Of a DNA stretch of 64,000 nucleotides, positions 9,370 to 19,153 are shown in pieces. Position 1 is the first letter of the stretch. Each line of letters starts with the position of its first letter. The notes under the pieces were generated by a model, which worked only from the letters and a program-made list of their open reading frames with translations, ran no database searches and was not told where the DNA came from. The stretch is taken from positions 1-64,000 of the forward strand of contig NZ_JAKKFF010000033.1 of the NCBI RefSeq assembly GCF_022229015.1. Reading direction: 5' to 3'. Made by a program: the position numbers and the translations under genes. The stretch comes from Micromonospora foliorum (lineage in GTDB: Bacteria; Actinomycetota; Actinomycetes; Mycobacteriales; Micromonosporaceae).

Positions 9370-9762
9370 TCACGCAAGCCGTCGCCAGTCGGGGCCGGCG
9401 GGCCGGTCCGTCGACGTCAGCGCGGCGAGCATGACGTCCTCAACCTGCTGCGGCGTCAACTGCTCACTGTCGTCCGCGCCCGGTAGGTAGGCGCCCCACG
9501 AGCGCCCCTCGTTGTCGGTCATCACCACACCCACCGGCTCGCGGCGATCGCTGACCGCGGCGATGGCACCCCACGGACGGCGGATGTGCACCTGCTGCTG
9601 AAGATCCGGGTCGAGCTCGCGCAGCCACCGTCGGACCGTCTCCCGATCGTCGAGCGACACCGTCTCGGAGGTGACCCGGAACAGGCGGGGAGTGCTCAAC
9701 AGCTCCGCGACGTCCTGCTGCGCCGACTCCGCCCGACCGGTCAGCCTCTGTAGCCAGCCCAT
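9370..9762 (-). CDS. Conserved hypothetical protein, 130 aa
   Basis: ATG 9762 follows a good ribosome site (GGGAGAC), so the longer frame upstream is not used. The product is soluble, acidic and lacks a signal peptide. It begins MGWLQRLTGRAE and contains an alternating beta pattern (GAIAAVSDRREPVGVVMTDNE, then GRSWGAYLPG). I do not recognise a named domain. It stands alone, with about 270 bases of empty sequence upstream. The clean start and ordinary codon use support it as a real gene. Confidence 0.6.
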   Translation of the reverse strand: MGWLQRLTGRAESAQQDVAELLSTPRLFRVTSETVSLDDRETVRRWLRELDPDLQQQVHIRRPWGAIAAVSDRREPVGVVMTDNEGRSWGAYLPGADDSEQLTPQQVEDVMLAALTSTDRPAGPDWRRLA

Positions 9763-10029
9763 CTCGTCTCCCGGGGTGTGATCCTGACGGGGCCCGGACG
9801 GGCAGCACCGCGAATCCAGGGTGCCCCGCCGCGAGACCTCGCCAAACCCGCCAACCTGCTCAGCCGCCAACGTCCAACCTGTGGTGCCCGTGTCTCATGG
9901 CCAGCATCTTTGATCATCGCGGCCGCCGCGCACGTCCGCATCGGCATGATCGAACGTCGTCCGACTGACGACCGGGAGCACCTCGTCAGGGAGCGTGGGG
10001 CCCCGTCAGCGGCATGAGCGTGCACCCGA

Positions 10030-10956
10030 TCATGAAGTCCAGTTAGGGGTGGGGCCGGCGGCGCTCCAGACCGTCTGGGAGGGGTGCTCGCTGGTGAGCG
10101 CTGAGCGGGTCGCGTGCAACGATGCCAGGAGCCGCAGCCGGTCCGCGTCGGCGCTGCCCGGCTCGGCGGTGAAGACGAGCATGACGGAGCCGGGGTTTCC
10201 CGGTAGCGGGTAGGTGTCCCAGTCCAGGACGGTGTCGCCTACTCCGGGAATCCGGAAGGTCTTGGTACCGCTGACCGACTCACGTACGTCGTGCTGGGCC
10301 CACAGCCGCCGAAACGGGGCGCTGCGGATGCTCAGCTCACCAACGATCGCGGCGGCGCGTGGGTGGGTGGGGTCGGTGGCGACGGCGGCGCGCATCATGC
10401 CGATGTAGTCCAGGGCCTGCCGCTCCCAGTCCGGGCAGCTACGCTCGCCGGTCAGCGTGTCGTCGAACAGCAACAGGAGCATGTTGAGCCGGTCGGCAGG
10501 GTAGGCGTCCGGGTCGCCGAGCAGCGCCTGCGCCATCGGGTTCCAGTCGAGCAGGTCGAGATGCCGGCCGAGTATGACCGCAGGAGTGTCCATCACCCGC
10601 AGCAGGCGCCGTGTGCCCTCCGGCACCCGCTCCGGATCGCGGTTCACCCGGGCGGGCATCGACCGGCGGGCGGCGTGGGCCAGGGTGAACAGGTGCCGAC
10701 GTTCCTTGTGGTCGAGGCCGAGCGCGCCGGCAAGCGCGTCCAGGACGTCGTCGGACGGGCGTACCTCCCGGCCCTGTTCGATCCGCTGGTAGTAGTCAGT
10801 GCTCAGCCCGGCCAGCAGGGCCAGTTCCTCGCGCCGTAGCCCGGTGACCTTGCGCCGGCCGCCCGGCTCCAGGCCGACGTCGTGCGGACGCAGCCGACTA
10901 CGCCGAGCGCGTAGGAAGTCGCCGAGCTCACGAGCGTACGGATGAAGGCTGTTCAT
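10030..10956 (-). CDS. XRE-family regulator with MmyB-like ligand-binding domain
   Basis: The 308-residue protein begins with a helix-turn-helix of the XRE type (about 10-80; GLRREELALLAGLSTDYYQRIEQGR). A MmyB-like domain (PF17765 type, about 105-280; VILGRHLDLLDWNPMAQALLGD) follows and is thought to bind a small hydrophobic ligand. In actinobacteria such proteins usually sit divergent from a short-chain dehydrogenase that they regulate, and exactly that arrangement is seen here. The two starts are 131 bases apart and probably share an operator. Confidence 0.9.
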   Translation of the reverse strand: MNSLHPYARELGDFLRARRSRLRPHDVGLEPGGRRKVTGLRREELALLAGLSTDYYQRIEQGREVRPSDDVLDALAGALGLDHKERRHLFTLAHAARRSMPARVNRDPERVPEGTRRLLRVMDTPAVILGRHLDLLDWNPMAQALLGDPDAYPADRLNMLLLLFDDTLTGERSCPDWERQALDYIGMMRAAVATDPTHPRAAAIVGELSIRSAPFRRLWAQHDVRESVSGTKTFRIPGVGDTVLDWDTYPLPGNPGSVMLVFTAEPGSADADRLRLLASLHATRSALTSEHPSQTVWSAAGPTPNWTS

Positions 10957-11087
10957 GCCGCAAGTGTGCAGCGGCCCGGACCGCCGAAGGTAGGTCCCTC
11001 AGACCTAGGCAACCGAGAACGACTGAACCCATCGGGATCGCTCCTAACGTCGATGGGCCAGCGCACCGACACCTCCAGGAGCAGCAG

Positions 11088-11993
11088 ATGACCGAATGGA
11101 CCACCGACCACATCCCCGACCAGCACGGTCGGGTTGCCGTCGTAACCGGCGCGAACTCGGGCCTCGGCCTGGTCACCGCCACCGAACTGGCCAGCCACGG
11201 CGCCCACGTCGTGCTCGCCGTTCGCCACACTCCCGCCGGCGAGGAGGCCGCCCGCCGCATCGGTGGCGACCTCGAGGTACGCGAGCTGGACCTGGCCTCC
11301 CTCGCCTCCGTGCGAACCTTCGCGGCGAAGCTGGCTGGCGACCACCCGGAGATCGACCTGCTGGTCAACAACGCCGGCGTGGTGCTGCTTGGCCCACGTC
11401 GCACCTCCGCCGACGGATTCGAGCTGCACCTCGCCACCAACATGCTGGGCCACTTCGCACTGACCGGCCTGCTGCTCGGCAACCTGGCCGCGGCGCGGGA
11501 AGCCCGCGTGGTCAGTCTCAGCTCGATCACCCACAAGAACGCGCACCTGGACTTCAATGACCTGATGTTCGAACACGACTATCGGGCAGCCACCGCCTAC
11601 GGCCGGTCCAAGCTCGCCACCACGATCTTCGGCATCGAACTGGACCGCCGCCTGCGCGCCGCCGGAACGCCGATCGTCAGCGCCCTGGCCCACCCCGGCC
11701 TCACCCGCACCAACCTGACTCCGCGTGCCTGGGAACACCGTGGCCGATTCGGGCGACTGATCGCGTCGGCCGGCCTGCTGGCAACCCAGCCGGTGGCGCA
11801 GGGCGCGCTGCCGCAATTGCGCGCTGCGACCGAGCCCGGTGTGCGGGGTGGACAGTTCTTCGGCCCGTCCGGACTCTGGGAGACGCGAGGCAGAGTCACC
11901 GAGGCCCGGCTCAGCCAGGAGGCCGCCGACCCGGCCGTCGGCACGCGGCTGTGGGCGGCAGCCGCGGACCTGACCGGCGTCAACTACCCCTGA
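11088..11993 (+). CDS. Short-chain dehydrogenase/reductase
   Basis: This 301-residue classical/extended SDR has the cofactor motif TGxxxGxG ([13 protein letters not shown], residues 18-30), the NNAG motif ([11 protein letters not shown]) and the catalytic YxxxK (AYGRSK). It is soluble and NAD(P)H-dependent; its substrate cannot be read from the sequence. It is divergent from the XRE/MmyB regulator at 10030-10956, which is the usual partner of this SDR group in actinomycetes and probably represses it. ATG 11088 follows CAGGAGCAGC. Confidence 0.9.
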   Translation: MTEWTTDHIPDQHGRVAVVTGANSGLGLVTATELASHGAHVVLAVRHTPAGEEAARRIGGDLEVRELDLASLASVRTFAAKLAGDHPEIDLLVNNAGVVLLGPRRTSADGFELHLATNMLGHFALTGLLLGNLAAAREARVVSLSSITHKNAHLDFNDLMFEHDYRAATAYGRSKLATTIFGIELDRRLRAAGTPIVSALAHPGLTRTNLTPRAWEHRGRFGRLIASAGLLATQPVAQGALPQLRAATEPGVRGGQFFGPSGLWETRGRVTEARLSQEAADPAVGTRLWAAAADLTGVNYP

Positions 11994-12274
11994 CCTACCA
12001 CGGCCACCGATGGCCGGCGGCAATCCGCAGCGTCGCGATCAGTTGCCGCACCTGCCTTCGCGCGGCTACCAGCCACGATCACGCGTCGCCCAGCTCGCCC
12101 GCGATGCTTCACATCGATCTGCACCACACGTACAGGCGTGGCGTTAGGCGACCCGAGACGCCAGACCAACAACCACGAGCTCGATTCGCCTACTGCCGTT
12201 GCAGTATTAATTCTGCCCTCAGGTTGATCGGGGAGGATGAGCGCAAAAGCATCAACTGGAGGAAGCGGGCCGGC

Positions 12275-12958
12275 GTGCAGATCATGATCGCCGATGACGA
12301 GGCGGCCATCCGTGAGTCGCTGGAGCGGGTGCTTCAGGTCGAGGGTTACGGCACTAGCACCGCCGCCAACGGTCTCGCCGTGCTCGACGGGATCGGTGGC
12401 GCGGCGCCGGATCTGCTGATCCTCGACGTGATGATGCCCCGCCTCGGCGGGTTGGAGACCTGCCGGCGGTTGCGAGCGGCGGGTCGGGATCTGCCGGTGC
12501 TGATGCTGACCGCCCGGGATCAGGTCTCCGACCGGGTCGCGGGGCTGGACGCGGGCGCCGACGACTACCTGCCCAAGCCGTTCGCCACCGAGGAGTTGCT
12601 GGCCCGGGTCCGGGCTCTGCTGCGCCGCCGCGCGCCGGGCGACGACGAGTCGCAGATCCTGTCGTTCGCCGACGTCCGGCTCGATCCCGACAGGTTCGAG
12701 GCGTGGCGGGGTGGGCGGCCGCTGTATCTGACCCGGACCGAGTTCTCCCTGCTGCAGGTTCTCGTGCGCAACGCGACCCGGGTGTTGACCCGCGACGCGC
12801 TGTTCGAGGCGATCTGGGGCTTCGACATGAGCACCACCGCCAACAACCTTCAGGTGTACGTGAGCTATCTGCGCCGCAAGATGGAGGCCGAGGGTGAGCC
12901 GCGATTGATTTACACGCTGCGCGGCTTGGGGTACACGCTGCGGGAGACTCCTCCGTGA
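12275..12958 (+). CDS. OmpR/PhoB-family response regulator (MprA-like)
   Basis: The regulator has 227 residues. The receiver domain (about 3-117) has the acidic pair ADDE, the phospho-acceptor Asp in LLILDVMMP, and the conserved Thr/Lys (MLTARD, LPKPF). A winged-helix DNA-binding domain follows (about 130-225; [24 protein letters not shown]). GTG 12275 is chosen because GGAGGAA lies 10 bases upstream; ATG 12284 is further away. It overlaps the histidine kinase gene by 4 bases (GTGA), so the pair is translationally coupled. The arrangement and sequence resemble MprAB envelope-stress systems. Confidence 0.9.
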   Translation: MQIMIADDEAAIRESLERVLQVEGYGTSTAANGLAVLDGIGGAAPDLLILDVMMPRLGGLETCRRLRAAGRDLPVLMLTARDQVSDRVAGLDAGADDYLPKPFATEELLARVRALLRRRAPGDDESQILSFADVRLDPDRFEAWRGGRPLYLTRTEFSLLQVLVRNATRVLTRDALFEAIWGFDMSTTANNLQVYVSYLRRKMEAEGEPRLIYTLRGLGYTLRETPP

Positions 12959-14406
12959 ACAGGCCCGCCGGCCGGGAACCGCGTCGGCTGACCCGATGGT
13001 GGCGCCGGCGGTCCCTGCGGACCAGGCTGACGGTGATCGCGGCGACGGCCATCGCGGTCAGCGTGTTCGTGGCCTTCCAGGTGGCCAGCGAGCTGCTGGA
13101 CTCGGAGCTGCAGGACAACGCCGAGAATCAGCTACGCGCGGACTCCCGCGTCCTGGCGACGACCGTGGAGCACACCGGTCTGGCGCAGGTCCAGCTACCG
13201 CCGTATCCCGGATCCGGTCGGCTGGTGCGGGTCATCCTGCCCGACGGTTCGACCCGGACGCCGGCCGGCCAACCCGCGCTGCCCCCCGTCAGCGGGCACG
13301 CCGGGCGCGTGGCGCAGGGCGCGTCGGCCGACCTGATGGAGTCGAACGACAGCGACGACGACGGCTACCTCATCTACACGCTGCGGGCGGGCGACGGCGC
13401 GGTCCAGGTGGCCCGTAACAGCGACGACAGCCCGATCAACCGATTCGGGTTGGGCATGCTGCTGATCGGACTGCTCTGCGTGGCCGGGGGCGCCCTTGTC
13501 GGGCGGACCGTGGCGCGGACCGGGCTGGCACCGATCGACCGGCTGACTGCCGCCGCGGTTCATGTCGCGCAGACCCGGGACCTCGACGCCGACATCCCGG
13601 ACGAGGGCGGCGGAGAGATCCGGCGGCTGATCCAGTCAATCAACGACATGCTCGCCGCGCTCCGGGACTCCCGGCGGGCCCAGCGGCTGCTCGCCGAGGA
13701 CGCCGCCCACGAACTCAAGACCCCGCTCACCAGCCTGCGCCTCAACGTTGAGCTGCTGATCCGGCTCGATCGGCGCGGCCCCCTGGACAGCGCACTGCCG
13801 GCGGAGAGCCGGACCCGGCTGCTCAACGATCTCGGCGCCCAGGTGGCCGAGTTGAGCACCCTTGCCGCCGAGCTGACCGACCTGGCGCGCGGCGACGTCA
13901 GCGACGAGAGCACCGAGCTGCTCAATGTCGCCGACGTGGTGGTGGCCGCCGCGACCCGGGCGCGTTCCCGCGTGCCCGACATCGAGGTCGCGCTCGACGT
14001 GACCTCCGTGTGGGTGAGCGGGCGTCCCGCTGCGCTCCAGCGGGCGGTGCTCAACCTCATCGACAACGCCGGCAAGTGGTCCCCCGCTGACCAGCCGGTC
14101 CAGGTCCGGCTCCGTGCCGAGGGCGCGTCGGCGGTCCTCGAGGTCGACGACGCCGGGCCGGGCATCGACGCCGCCGACGTACCGCGGGTGTTCGACCGGT
14201 TCTACCGTGCCGACAGCGCCCGGGCGCTGCCGGGATCAGGTCTGGGCCTGTCGATCGTGCAGCGGGTCGTCGACGCCCACGCCGGCCGGGTCACCGTCGC
14301 CCGGTCCGCACGCGGTGGCGCGCTGCTGCGGATCATCCTTCCGGCCGCCGCCCCGCCCGCTCGGATCACGCGGCTCACCGCGGGGGTGGACACGGTGGCG
14401 GGCTGA
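12955..14406 (+). CDS. Sensor histidine kinase (MprB/TcrY-like)
   Basis: The 483-residue membrane kinase has a first membrane segment near 20-45 ([21 protein letters not shown]) and an extracytoplasmic sensor loop of about 130 residues. A second membrane segment near 165-187 ([17 protein letters not shown]) is followed by HAMP. The HisKA helix carries the phospho-His in [15 protein letters not shown], and the HATPase_c domain has the N box NLIDNAGKW and G boxes DAGPGI and GSGLGLSI. It phosphorylates the coupled regulator encoded just upstream. The product ends before a bidirectional hairpin facing the MMPL gene. Confidence 0.92.
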   Translation: MNRPAGREPRRLTRWWRRRSLRTRLTVIAATAIAVSVFVAFQVASELLDSELQDNAENQLRADSRVLATTVEHTGLAQVQLPPYPGSGRLVRVILPDGSTRTPAGQPALPPVSGHAGRVAQGASADLMESNDSDDDGYLIYTLRAGDGAVQVARNSDDSPINRFGLGMLLIGLLCVAGGALVGRTVARTGLAPIDRLTAAAVHVAQTRDLDADIPDEGGGEIRRLIQSINDMLAALRDSRRAQRLLAEDAAHELKTPLTSLRLNVELLIRLDRRGPLDSALPAESRTRLLNDLGAQVAELSTLAAELTDLARGDVSDESTELLNVADVVVAAATRARSRVPDIEVALDVTSVWVSGRPAALQRAVLNLIDNAGKWSPADQPVQVRLRAEGASAVLEVDDAGPGIDAADVPRVFDRFYRADSARALPGSGLGLSIVQRVVDAHAGRVTVARSARGGALLRIILPAAAPPARITRLTAGVDTVAG

Positions 14407-14519
14407 CCCGCTGCGGCACGGCGCCGGGACCGCCACGGCGCGCGGTGCCAGGACCCGCCGCAGCGGGCGGCGCAGGACAAGGGCGGCGGACACGGTGACG
14501 GCCGCCGGGCCATGACAAA

Positions 14520-14551
14520 GATCCGGGACGGGCAAGAGCCCGTCCCGGATC
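14520..14551. terminator. Bidirectional hairpin terminator
   Basis: GATCCGGGACGGGC (14520-14533) pairs perfectly with 14538-14551 around a 4-base loop, giving a 14-bp stem between the convergent kinase and MMPL genes. Confidence 0.8.
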
Positions 14552-14569
14552 TCGACTGTGTCGCCGCGC

Positions 14570-16714
14570 TCACCGTTGCGGCGCGGGCCCCTCCACGAGC
14601 GGCCGTTGATCGTCCGGCAACTCCACCGGTCGGGACAACCGGCTCGGCCACCACATCCGCCGGCCGATCAGCAGGGTGAGGGCGGGCACCAGGACCGACC
14701 GCACCAGCAAGGCGTCGAGCAGCACGCCGAAGGCGACCAGGAACCCGACCTCGATCAGCATCACCAGCGGAAGTGAGGCGAGGACCGCGAACGTGGCCGC
14801 TAGGACCAGGCCTGCCGAGGTGATGACGCCACCGGTGGCGGAGAGGGCTTTGAGTATGCCCTCTCTGGTGCCGAGGCGCACGGTCTCCTCCCGTGCCCGG
14901 CTGGCCAGGAAAATGTTGTAGTCGATGCCGAGCGCCACCAGGAACAGGAATGCCAGCAGCGGCACCGAATAGTCGACGCCCTTGAACCCGAGGATCGTGT
15001 CGAAGACGAACACGCTGCCGCCGAAGGCTGCGGCGAATGAGACGATCACGGTCGCCATCAGGACCAGCGGGGCCACGATCGCTCGGAGCAGTAGCCCGAG
15101 GACGATCAGGACGACGGTGAGCACCAGCGGGATCACCAGCTTCTCGTCGCGCATGGTGGTGACCTCGGTGTCGAGGTTCTCCGCGCTCGGCCCGCCGACG
15201 ATCGCCTCTGCCCCGTTCACCGCGTGCACGGCGGTACGGACCCGCTTGATCGTGTCATACTCCGCGGCGGTGTCCGGCGCGTCGGTCGGGAACACGGAGA
15301 TGTCGGCCCAGCCTCCGCTGGTCTGCCCCGGGACGGCCAGGGCCACACCGCGAGTGCCCTGGACGATGTCGAGCACCCGCTCCTGGTGCGCCGGCCGCGT
15401 GAAGATCGTCATCGGCTGGCCGCCGAGCTCCGGGAAGTGCTGGCGGAGGACGGTGAAGCCGGTGACCGACTCCGGCGCGGACAGGAACTGGTCCTGCTCC
15501 CGCAGGGCGCCGGTGTTGCCCGCCAGTCCGATGGCGAGCACGCCGAGGACTCCGAGCGAGCCGAGCGTCGCCACCCACCGGCGGCGACTGATGGCGTTGC
15601 CGAGCCGTCCCCACAGCCCCGGCTTCTCCTGGACGGCCGTGTTGAACCGCGGGATGGCCGGCCAGAAGATCCGCCTGCCGAGCACCACGAGCACCGCCGG
15701 GAACAGCGTCAGCATGGCCACCAGCGCGCACAGGATGCCGGCCGCGCCGATCGGGCCCAACCCGCTGGTGCTGTTCAGGTCGGCGACGAGCAGGCAGAGC
15801 AGGCCAGCGATCACGGTGGCCGCGGACGCGACGATGGCCGGCGCCGCGCCGCGTAGCGCGTGGACCATCGCGACCCGGACGTTCGCGTGGTGGTGCAGTG
15901 TCTCCCGGTACCGGGCGATGAGCAACAGCGCGTAGTCCGTGCCGACGCCGAATACCAGGATCGTCAGCAGCGCCGAGTTCTGGTCGTTGATCACGATGCC
16001 GAAGCCCTTGACGAGCAGGTAGACGGTCGCCATCGCGGTCAGTGCGGCCGCGCCCACAGCCATGAGCGGGATGAACCACAACACCGGGCTGCGGTAGGTG
16101 AGGATCAGCAGGAGCGTGACGACGACGACGGTGGTGAGGAAGACCTGCAGGTCGATGCCGTCGAAGACGGCGTCCATGTCGCCGTCGACCGCGGCGGGTC
16201 CGGTCACGTCGAGTTCCAGGCCGGCGGGGCGGTCCTTCGCAGCCTCACGCAGTGGGCCGACGATGGTCTCCGGTGCGCCGTATGTCGTGCTCACGTCGAG
16301 GGTGAACATCATCGCCTTGCCGTCGGTCGAGGGTCTCGTCGGTGGGCCCTCCTCGTCCTCGCCGCCCGCCGCCGTCGCCTTCGGCGGGTAACGCTTGGCA
16401 AGGGTGTTGTGGTGGCGCTCGACCGACGCGCGGTCGGCGTCGGTCATGCCGCCGGCGCGGTGGTAAACGAAGACGAACGTGTTGTCCTCACCGCCGGGGA
16501 GGCTGTCCTCCAGCACCGCCACCTTGGTGGACTCAGCGCTGGCCGGAAGGGTGTCCACGGCTCTGTCGGTGGTTACCGAGCTCAACTTCCCGCTCAGCGG
16601 CACCATGACCGCCGCCAGCGCCACCCACAACCCGATCACCAACCATGGCACCCACCGGCCTGCCAAGCGACCGGCCGGCGCTTCCCCGGGCGGCGCTGCC
16701 TTGACTGCCATCAC
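14570..16714 (-). CDS. MMPL-family RND transporter
   Basis: This 714-residue inner-membrane protein has the MMPL layout: one N-terminal membrane helix, a large extracytoplasmic loop (about 40-185), five or six helices, a second loop, and a final helical bundle. Family signatures are visible (GVGTDYALLLIARYRE and ALGIDYNIFLASRAREE, the paired GxxxDY motifs of the proton relay). Such proteins export lipids or hydrophobic drugs using the proton gradient. GTG 16714 and ATG 16711 are adjacent starts behind GGAGGAAG. It is convergent with the two-component genes, so regulation by that pair is possible but not shown. Confidence 0.92.
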   Translation of the reverse strand: MMAVKAAPPGEAPAGRLAGRWVPWLVIGLWVALAAVMVPLSGKLSSVTTDRAVDTLPASAESTKVAVLEDSLPGGEDNTFVFVYHRAGGMTDADRASVERHHNTLAKRYPPKATAAGGEDEEGPPTRPSTDGKAMMFTLDVSTTYGAPETIVGPLREAAKDRPAGLELDVTGPAAVDGDMDAVFDGIDLQVFLTTVVVVTLLLILTYRSPVLWFIPLMAVGAAALTAMATVYLLVKGFGIVINDQNSALLTILVFGVGTDYALLLIARYRETLHHHANVRVAMVHALRGAAPAIVASAATVIAGLLCLLVADLNSTSGLGPIGAAGILCALVAMLTLFPAVLVVLGRRIFWPAIPRFNTAVQEKPGLWGRLGNAISRRRWVATLGSLGVLGVLAIGLAGNTGALREQDQFLSAPESVTGFTVLRQHFPELGGQPMTIFTRPAHQERVLDIVQGTRGVALAVPGQTSGGWADISVFPTDAPDTAAEYDTIKRVRTAVHAVNGAEAIVGGPSAENLDTEVTTMRDEKLVIPLVLTVVLIVLGLLLRAIVAPLVLMATVIVSFAAAFGGSVFVFDTILGFKGVDYSVPLLAFLFLVALGIDYNIFLASRAREETVRLGTREGILKALSATGGVITSAGLVLAATFAVLASLPLVMLIEVGFLVAFGVLLDALLVRSVLVPALTLLIGRRMWWPSRLSRPVELPDDQRPLVEGPAPQR

Positions 16715-16796
16715 TAGCTTCCTCCATACGGGTTAGTTCGCTCATCTGATGCCGAATTCGTACCGAGCGAATCTGAGACGACCGTTAATGCGCCGC

Positions 16797-17099
16797 TCAG
16801 GCCGGGTGGCCGAACCAGGTGCCGAGCGCACGCACCAGCGCGGTGGCGTCCAGATCCTGCGCGGTGGGCAAGGCCCAGGCGACGCAGCCGTCGGGCCGGA
16901 TCAGCTACGCGTCGACGTCCACCCGGTCCCTGCGGGCGGTGACGGTGTTGACCCGTCCAGTCCACGCGGCCGCGGCGTCGCGGACCTCCGCGCGGTCGGC
17001 GAGGCCCAGCAGAATCACACGATCCTCACGCAGCAGGTCCGCGGACCGGATCACCACGGTGGCGGCCTCCGGACCGGGCCGCTCCAGGGTCGACTTCAT
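16797..17099 (-). pseudogene. C-terminal remnant of an aromatic FAD monooxygenase
   Basis: The minus strand encodes the thioredoxin-like C-terminal end of a PheA/TfdB or rifampicin monooxygenase-type flavoenzyme. It runs from VRDAAAAWTGRVNTV to LIRPDGCVAWALP and ends ALVRALGTWFGHPA with TGA at 16797. An in-frame TAG at 16905-16907 breaks it where the family has a residue just before LIRPDG. The FAD-binding domains are absent upstream, so this is a truncated, mutated copy rather than a working gene. It lies between the MMPL gene and the RNA phosphotransferase. Confidence 0.75.
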
Positions 17100-17359
17100 G
17101 TTGGCAGGCGAGTATGCGCAGATGCTCCTGCTGGATTCGTGCCGATCCGTTTGCGCCATGCTGGTTCCCGCCGATCACCCGGGCACCGAGGTCGGCCTCC
17201 TTGAGGGTCGGGGACGCGACGATCTTCGGGGGCCCGCCTTTCCAGTAGACAGGTCCGAGCCGGCCGGCCGTACCCGACAGGCCCACCCGCGGAAGACCAG
17301 GGTTCGGTGTCGCAGGAAACCTGTCGATTCGAGCGACGGGGATCGACCACAATGCCACC

Positions 17360-17899
17360 GTGGAACGCGAGCACCTGGTGAAGTTGAGCAAACGGATGTC
17401 CAAGGCACTCCGGCACGATCCCGACCGGGCCGGCCTGGTGCTCGACCCGGCCGGTTGGACCCCCGTCGACGCTCTGCTCGCCGCCCTACGGATCGAGCGG
17501 GCCGAGCTGGACGCGGTCGTCGCCGGCAACGACAAGCAGCGGTTCGCTGTCGAGCGCGACACCAACGGGGTGCTGCGGATCCGGGCCAACCAGGGCCACT
17601 CAGTCCCGGTGGACCTCGGGCTGCCCCCGGTGACCCCACCGGACCGGCTCTATCACGGCACCAGCGCCAGTGCGCTGGAGTCGATCCGGGCCACCGGCCT
17701 GCACCGCGGCGGCCGGCACCACGTCCATCTCTCCGCCGACACCGAGACCGCCCACCGGGTCGGCGCCCGACGGGCCGGTCGGGCCGCGATCCTCACCATC
17801 GACGCGGCGGCGATGACCGCCGACGGGCACGTGTTCCACCGCAGCGCCAACGGCGTCTGGCTCACCGACGCGGTCCCTGCCAGCTATCTGCTCGACTGA
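17360..17899 (+). CDS. kptA: RNA 2'-phosphotransferase, Tpt1/KptA family
   Basis: The product has 179 residues. The N-terminal winged-helix lobe begins LVKLSKRMSKALRHDP, containing the family's Ser-Leu-Arg-His block, and the C-terminal ADP-ribosyl-transfer lobe has LYHGTSASALESI, HVHLSADTETAHRVG and the ending FHRSANGVWLTDAVP. In the family this NAD-dependent enzyme removes an internal 2'-phosphate from RNA. Its bacterial role is unclear because bacteria lack the tRNA splicing that generates the substrate; RNA repair or capping have been suggested. Start GTG 17360. It stands alone between pseudogenes. Confidence 0.92.
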   Translation: MEREHLVKLSKRMSKALRHDPDRAGLVLDPAGWTPVDALLAALRIERAELDAVVAGNDKQRFAVERDTNGVLRIRANQGHSVPVDLGLPPVTPPDRLYHGTSASALESIRATGLHRGGRHHVHLSADTETAHRVGARRAGRAAILTIDAAAMTADGHVFHRSANGVWLTDAVPASYLLD

Positions 17900-17977
17900 G
17901 CCCTGGCCTGGCCCGGGCCGCTGTTCCGGCGGGGTGCGTACGGCCTCGAACGGGATGCGGCACGAGACATCCGGCGC

Positions 17978-18359
17978 GGCGCTCAACGCGGGTCTCCAGC
18001 GCGTCGTCCATCGGGTTTTGCCTGCTCCGGTGGGGTCCAGGGACCGGGTCACCAGATACATACACTTCATCGCGGCCAGCTCGTTCGGGAAGTGGCCGCG
18101 GGCTTTGACCGCCCGTCGGGAGCTGGGGTCAACGACTCGATCGCCTTCGTGGAGCAGATGACCTTGCGGATCTCCACGTCGTAGTCGAGGAACGGGATGA
18201 GTCCGCCCAGGCGTTGTCCCACAGGCGGATCACCGCCGGATACCGCCCGCCCCACTTCTCCGTCAGGTCGTCGAACGCCGCCCTGGCCGCTTCGGCGCTG
18301 ACGGCGGTGTAGATCTTGGTCAACTGCCGGAGCAGCCCCTCCGGACCGGTCAGGGACAG
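17978..18359 (-). mobile_element. IS256-family transposase, C-terminal remnant
   Basis: In shifting frames the minus strand reads LLRQLTKIYTAVSAEAARAA, DLTEKWGGRYPAVIRLWDNAWA, PFLDYDVEIRKVICSTKAIE and YLVTRSLDPTGAGKTRWTTRW. This is the end of a mutator/IS256 transposase. At least two frameshifts and the missing first two thirds show it is dead. Its right end cuts into the neighbouring minus-strand gene at about 18360. Confidence 0.85.
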
Positions 18360-19072
18360 CCTTCTGCTTCGATCAAGCGCCTATTGGGAGACGGGGTTGA
18401 TCGCTCGTCACTTTCAGCCACGTCGGAAAACGCGCCGAGACGCAGCCGCGCTGCTAAGTGGTCGACGAACCAGGCGAAGAAGCTGCTGGTCGGGCCGAGG
18501 CCTGCGCGGACCGCGTTGCGCCAATCCGGCTGGTCGAGTACTGCGAGGTAATCCTGCACAATGCGGTCCCGCTGCTCGGCAGTGCAGCCACATCGGTTCG
18601 GAGGCTTGGCCACCAGATAGTCAGCGATCATCGCGGCATCCATGTACCGGTTCGCTGTTGGCGGCTGCTGCGGGAGGTGAGCAGCATGCGCGGCCAGCAC
18701 GACAGCTGCCGGCGGGTAGTGCTCGAGAGTCATACCCATGCCACCACGGTCCGCCATGGTCCTCAGGAGCCAGCCGGTGTGATCGACCAGGTCGTCGTCG
18801 GCATCAGTGCTGGTAATCGCTTCGTGCAGGTGCGCCGTGGTCGCCACCTTGCCGGCGAAGTAGCCGTTGAGGTAGTCGCCGTCGCAGGCATGGCGCAGCA
18901 GCCATGGCCGGGAACTGGCAGCGCCTTGTCGACAAAGCGCCTCAACGACATAGACCCGGCCCCAGCCAGCGACGCGCTCGCCGAGCCACTGCAGCGCTTC
19001 TGCACCTCCACGGCGGCGTTGCAACGCGTCTGCGGCTAACGGCCCGAACTGGTTCGACAGTAAGGCGTTCAC
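18350..19072 (-). CDS. Hypothetical helical-repeat protein, possibly truncated
   Basis: The 240-residue helical protein resembles actinobacterial HEAT-like hypothetical proteins (RPWLLRHACDGDYLNGYFAGK; HLHEAITSTDADDDLVDHTG). No catalytic motif is visible. Both ends are suspicious. The last 10-15 residues run into the IS256 remnant. The proposed GTG start at 19072 overlaps, in another frame, a short transposase-like peptide (VNRAHARIRAIGER). The gene may be a fragment trapped between two IS pieces, or a real gene with an altered start and end. Function unknown. Confidence 0.5.
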   Translation of the reverse strand: MNALLSNQFGPLAADALQRRRGGAEALQWLGERVAGWGRVYVVEALCRQGAASSRPWLLRHACDGDYLNGYFAGKVATTAHLHEAITSTDADDDLVDHTGWLLRTMADRGGMGMTLEHYPPAAVVLAAHAAHLPQQPPTANRYMDAAMIADYLVAKPPNRCGCTAEQRDRIVQDYLAVLDQPDWRNAVRAGLGPTSSFFAWFVDHLAARLRLGAFSDVAESDERSTPSPNRRLIEAEGCP

Positions 19073-19106
19073 CGATGGCCCGGATCCGGGCGTGAGCGCG
19101 GTTGAC
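19065..19106 (-). mobile_element. Tiny IS5/IS4-like transposase scar
   Basis: The minus strand encodes VNRAHARIRAIGER, a hallmark segment of DDE transposases of the IS5-like group, without any further homologous sequence on either side. It is a scar at the start of the hypothetical gene. The call is tentative because only 14 residues support it. Confidence 0.4.
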
Positions 19107-19153
19107 CTTCGGCCTCGGTCATGGCGTTCACGGCCACCGAAGGCACCGTCACG

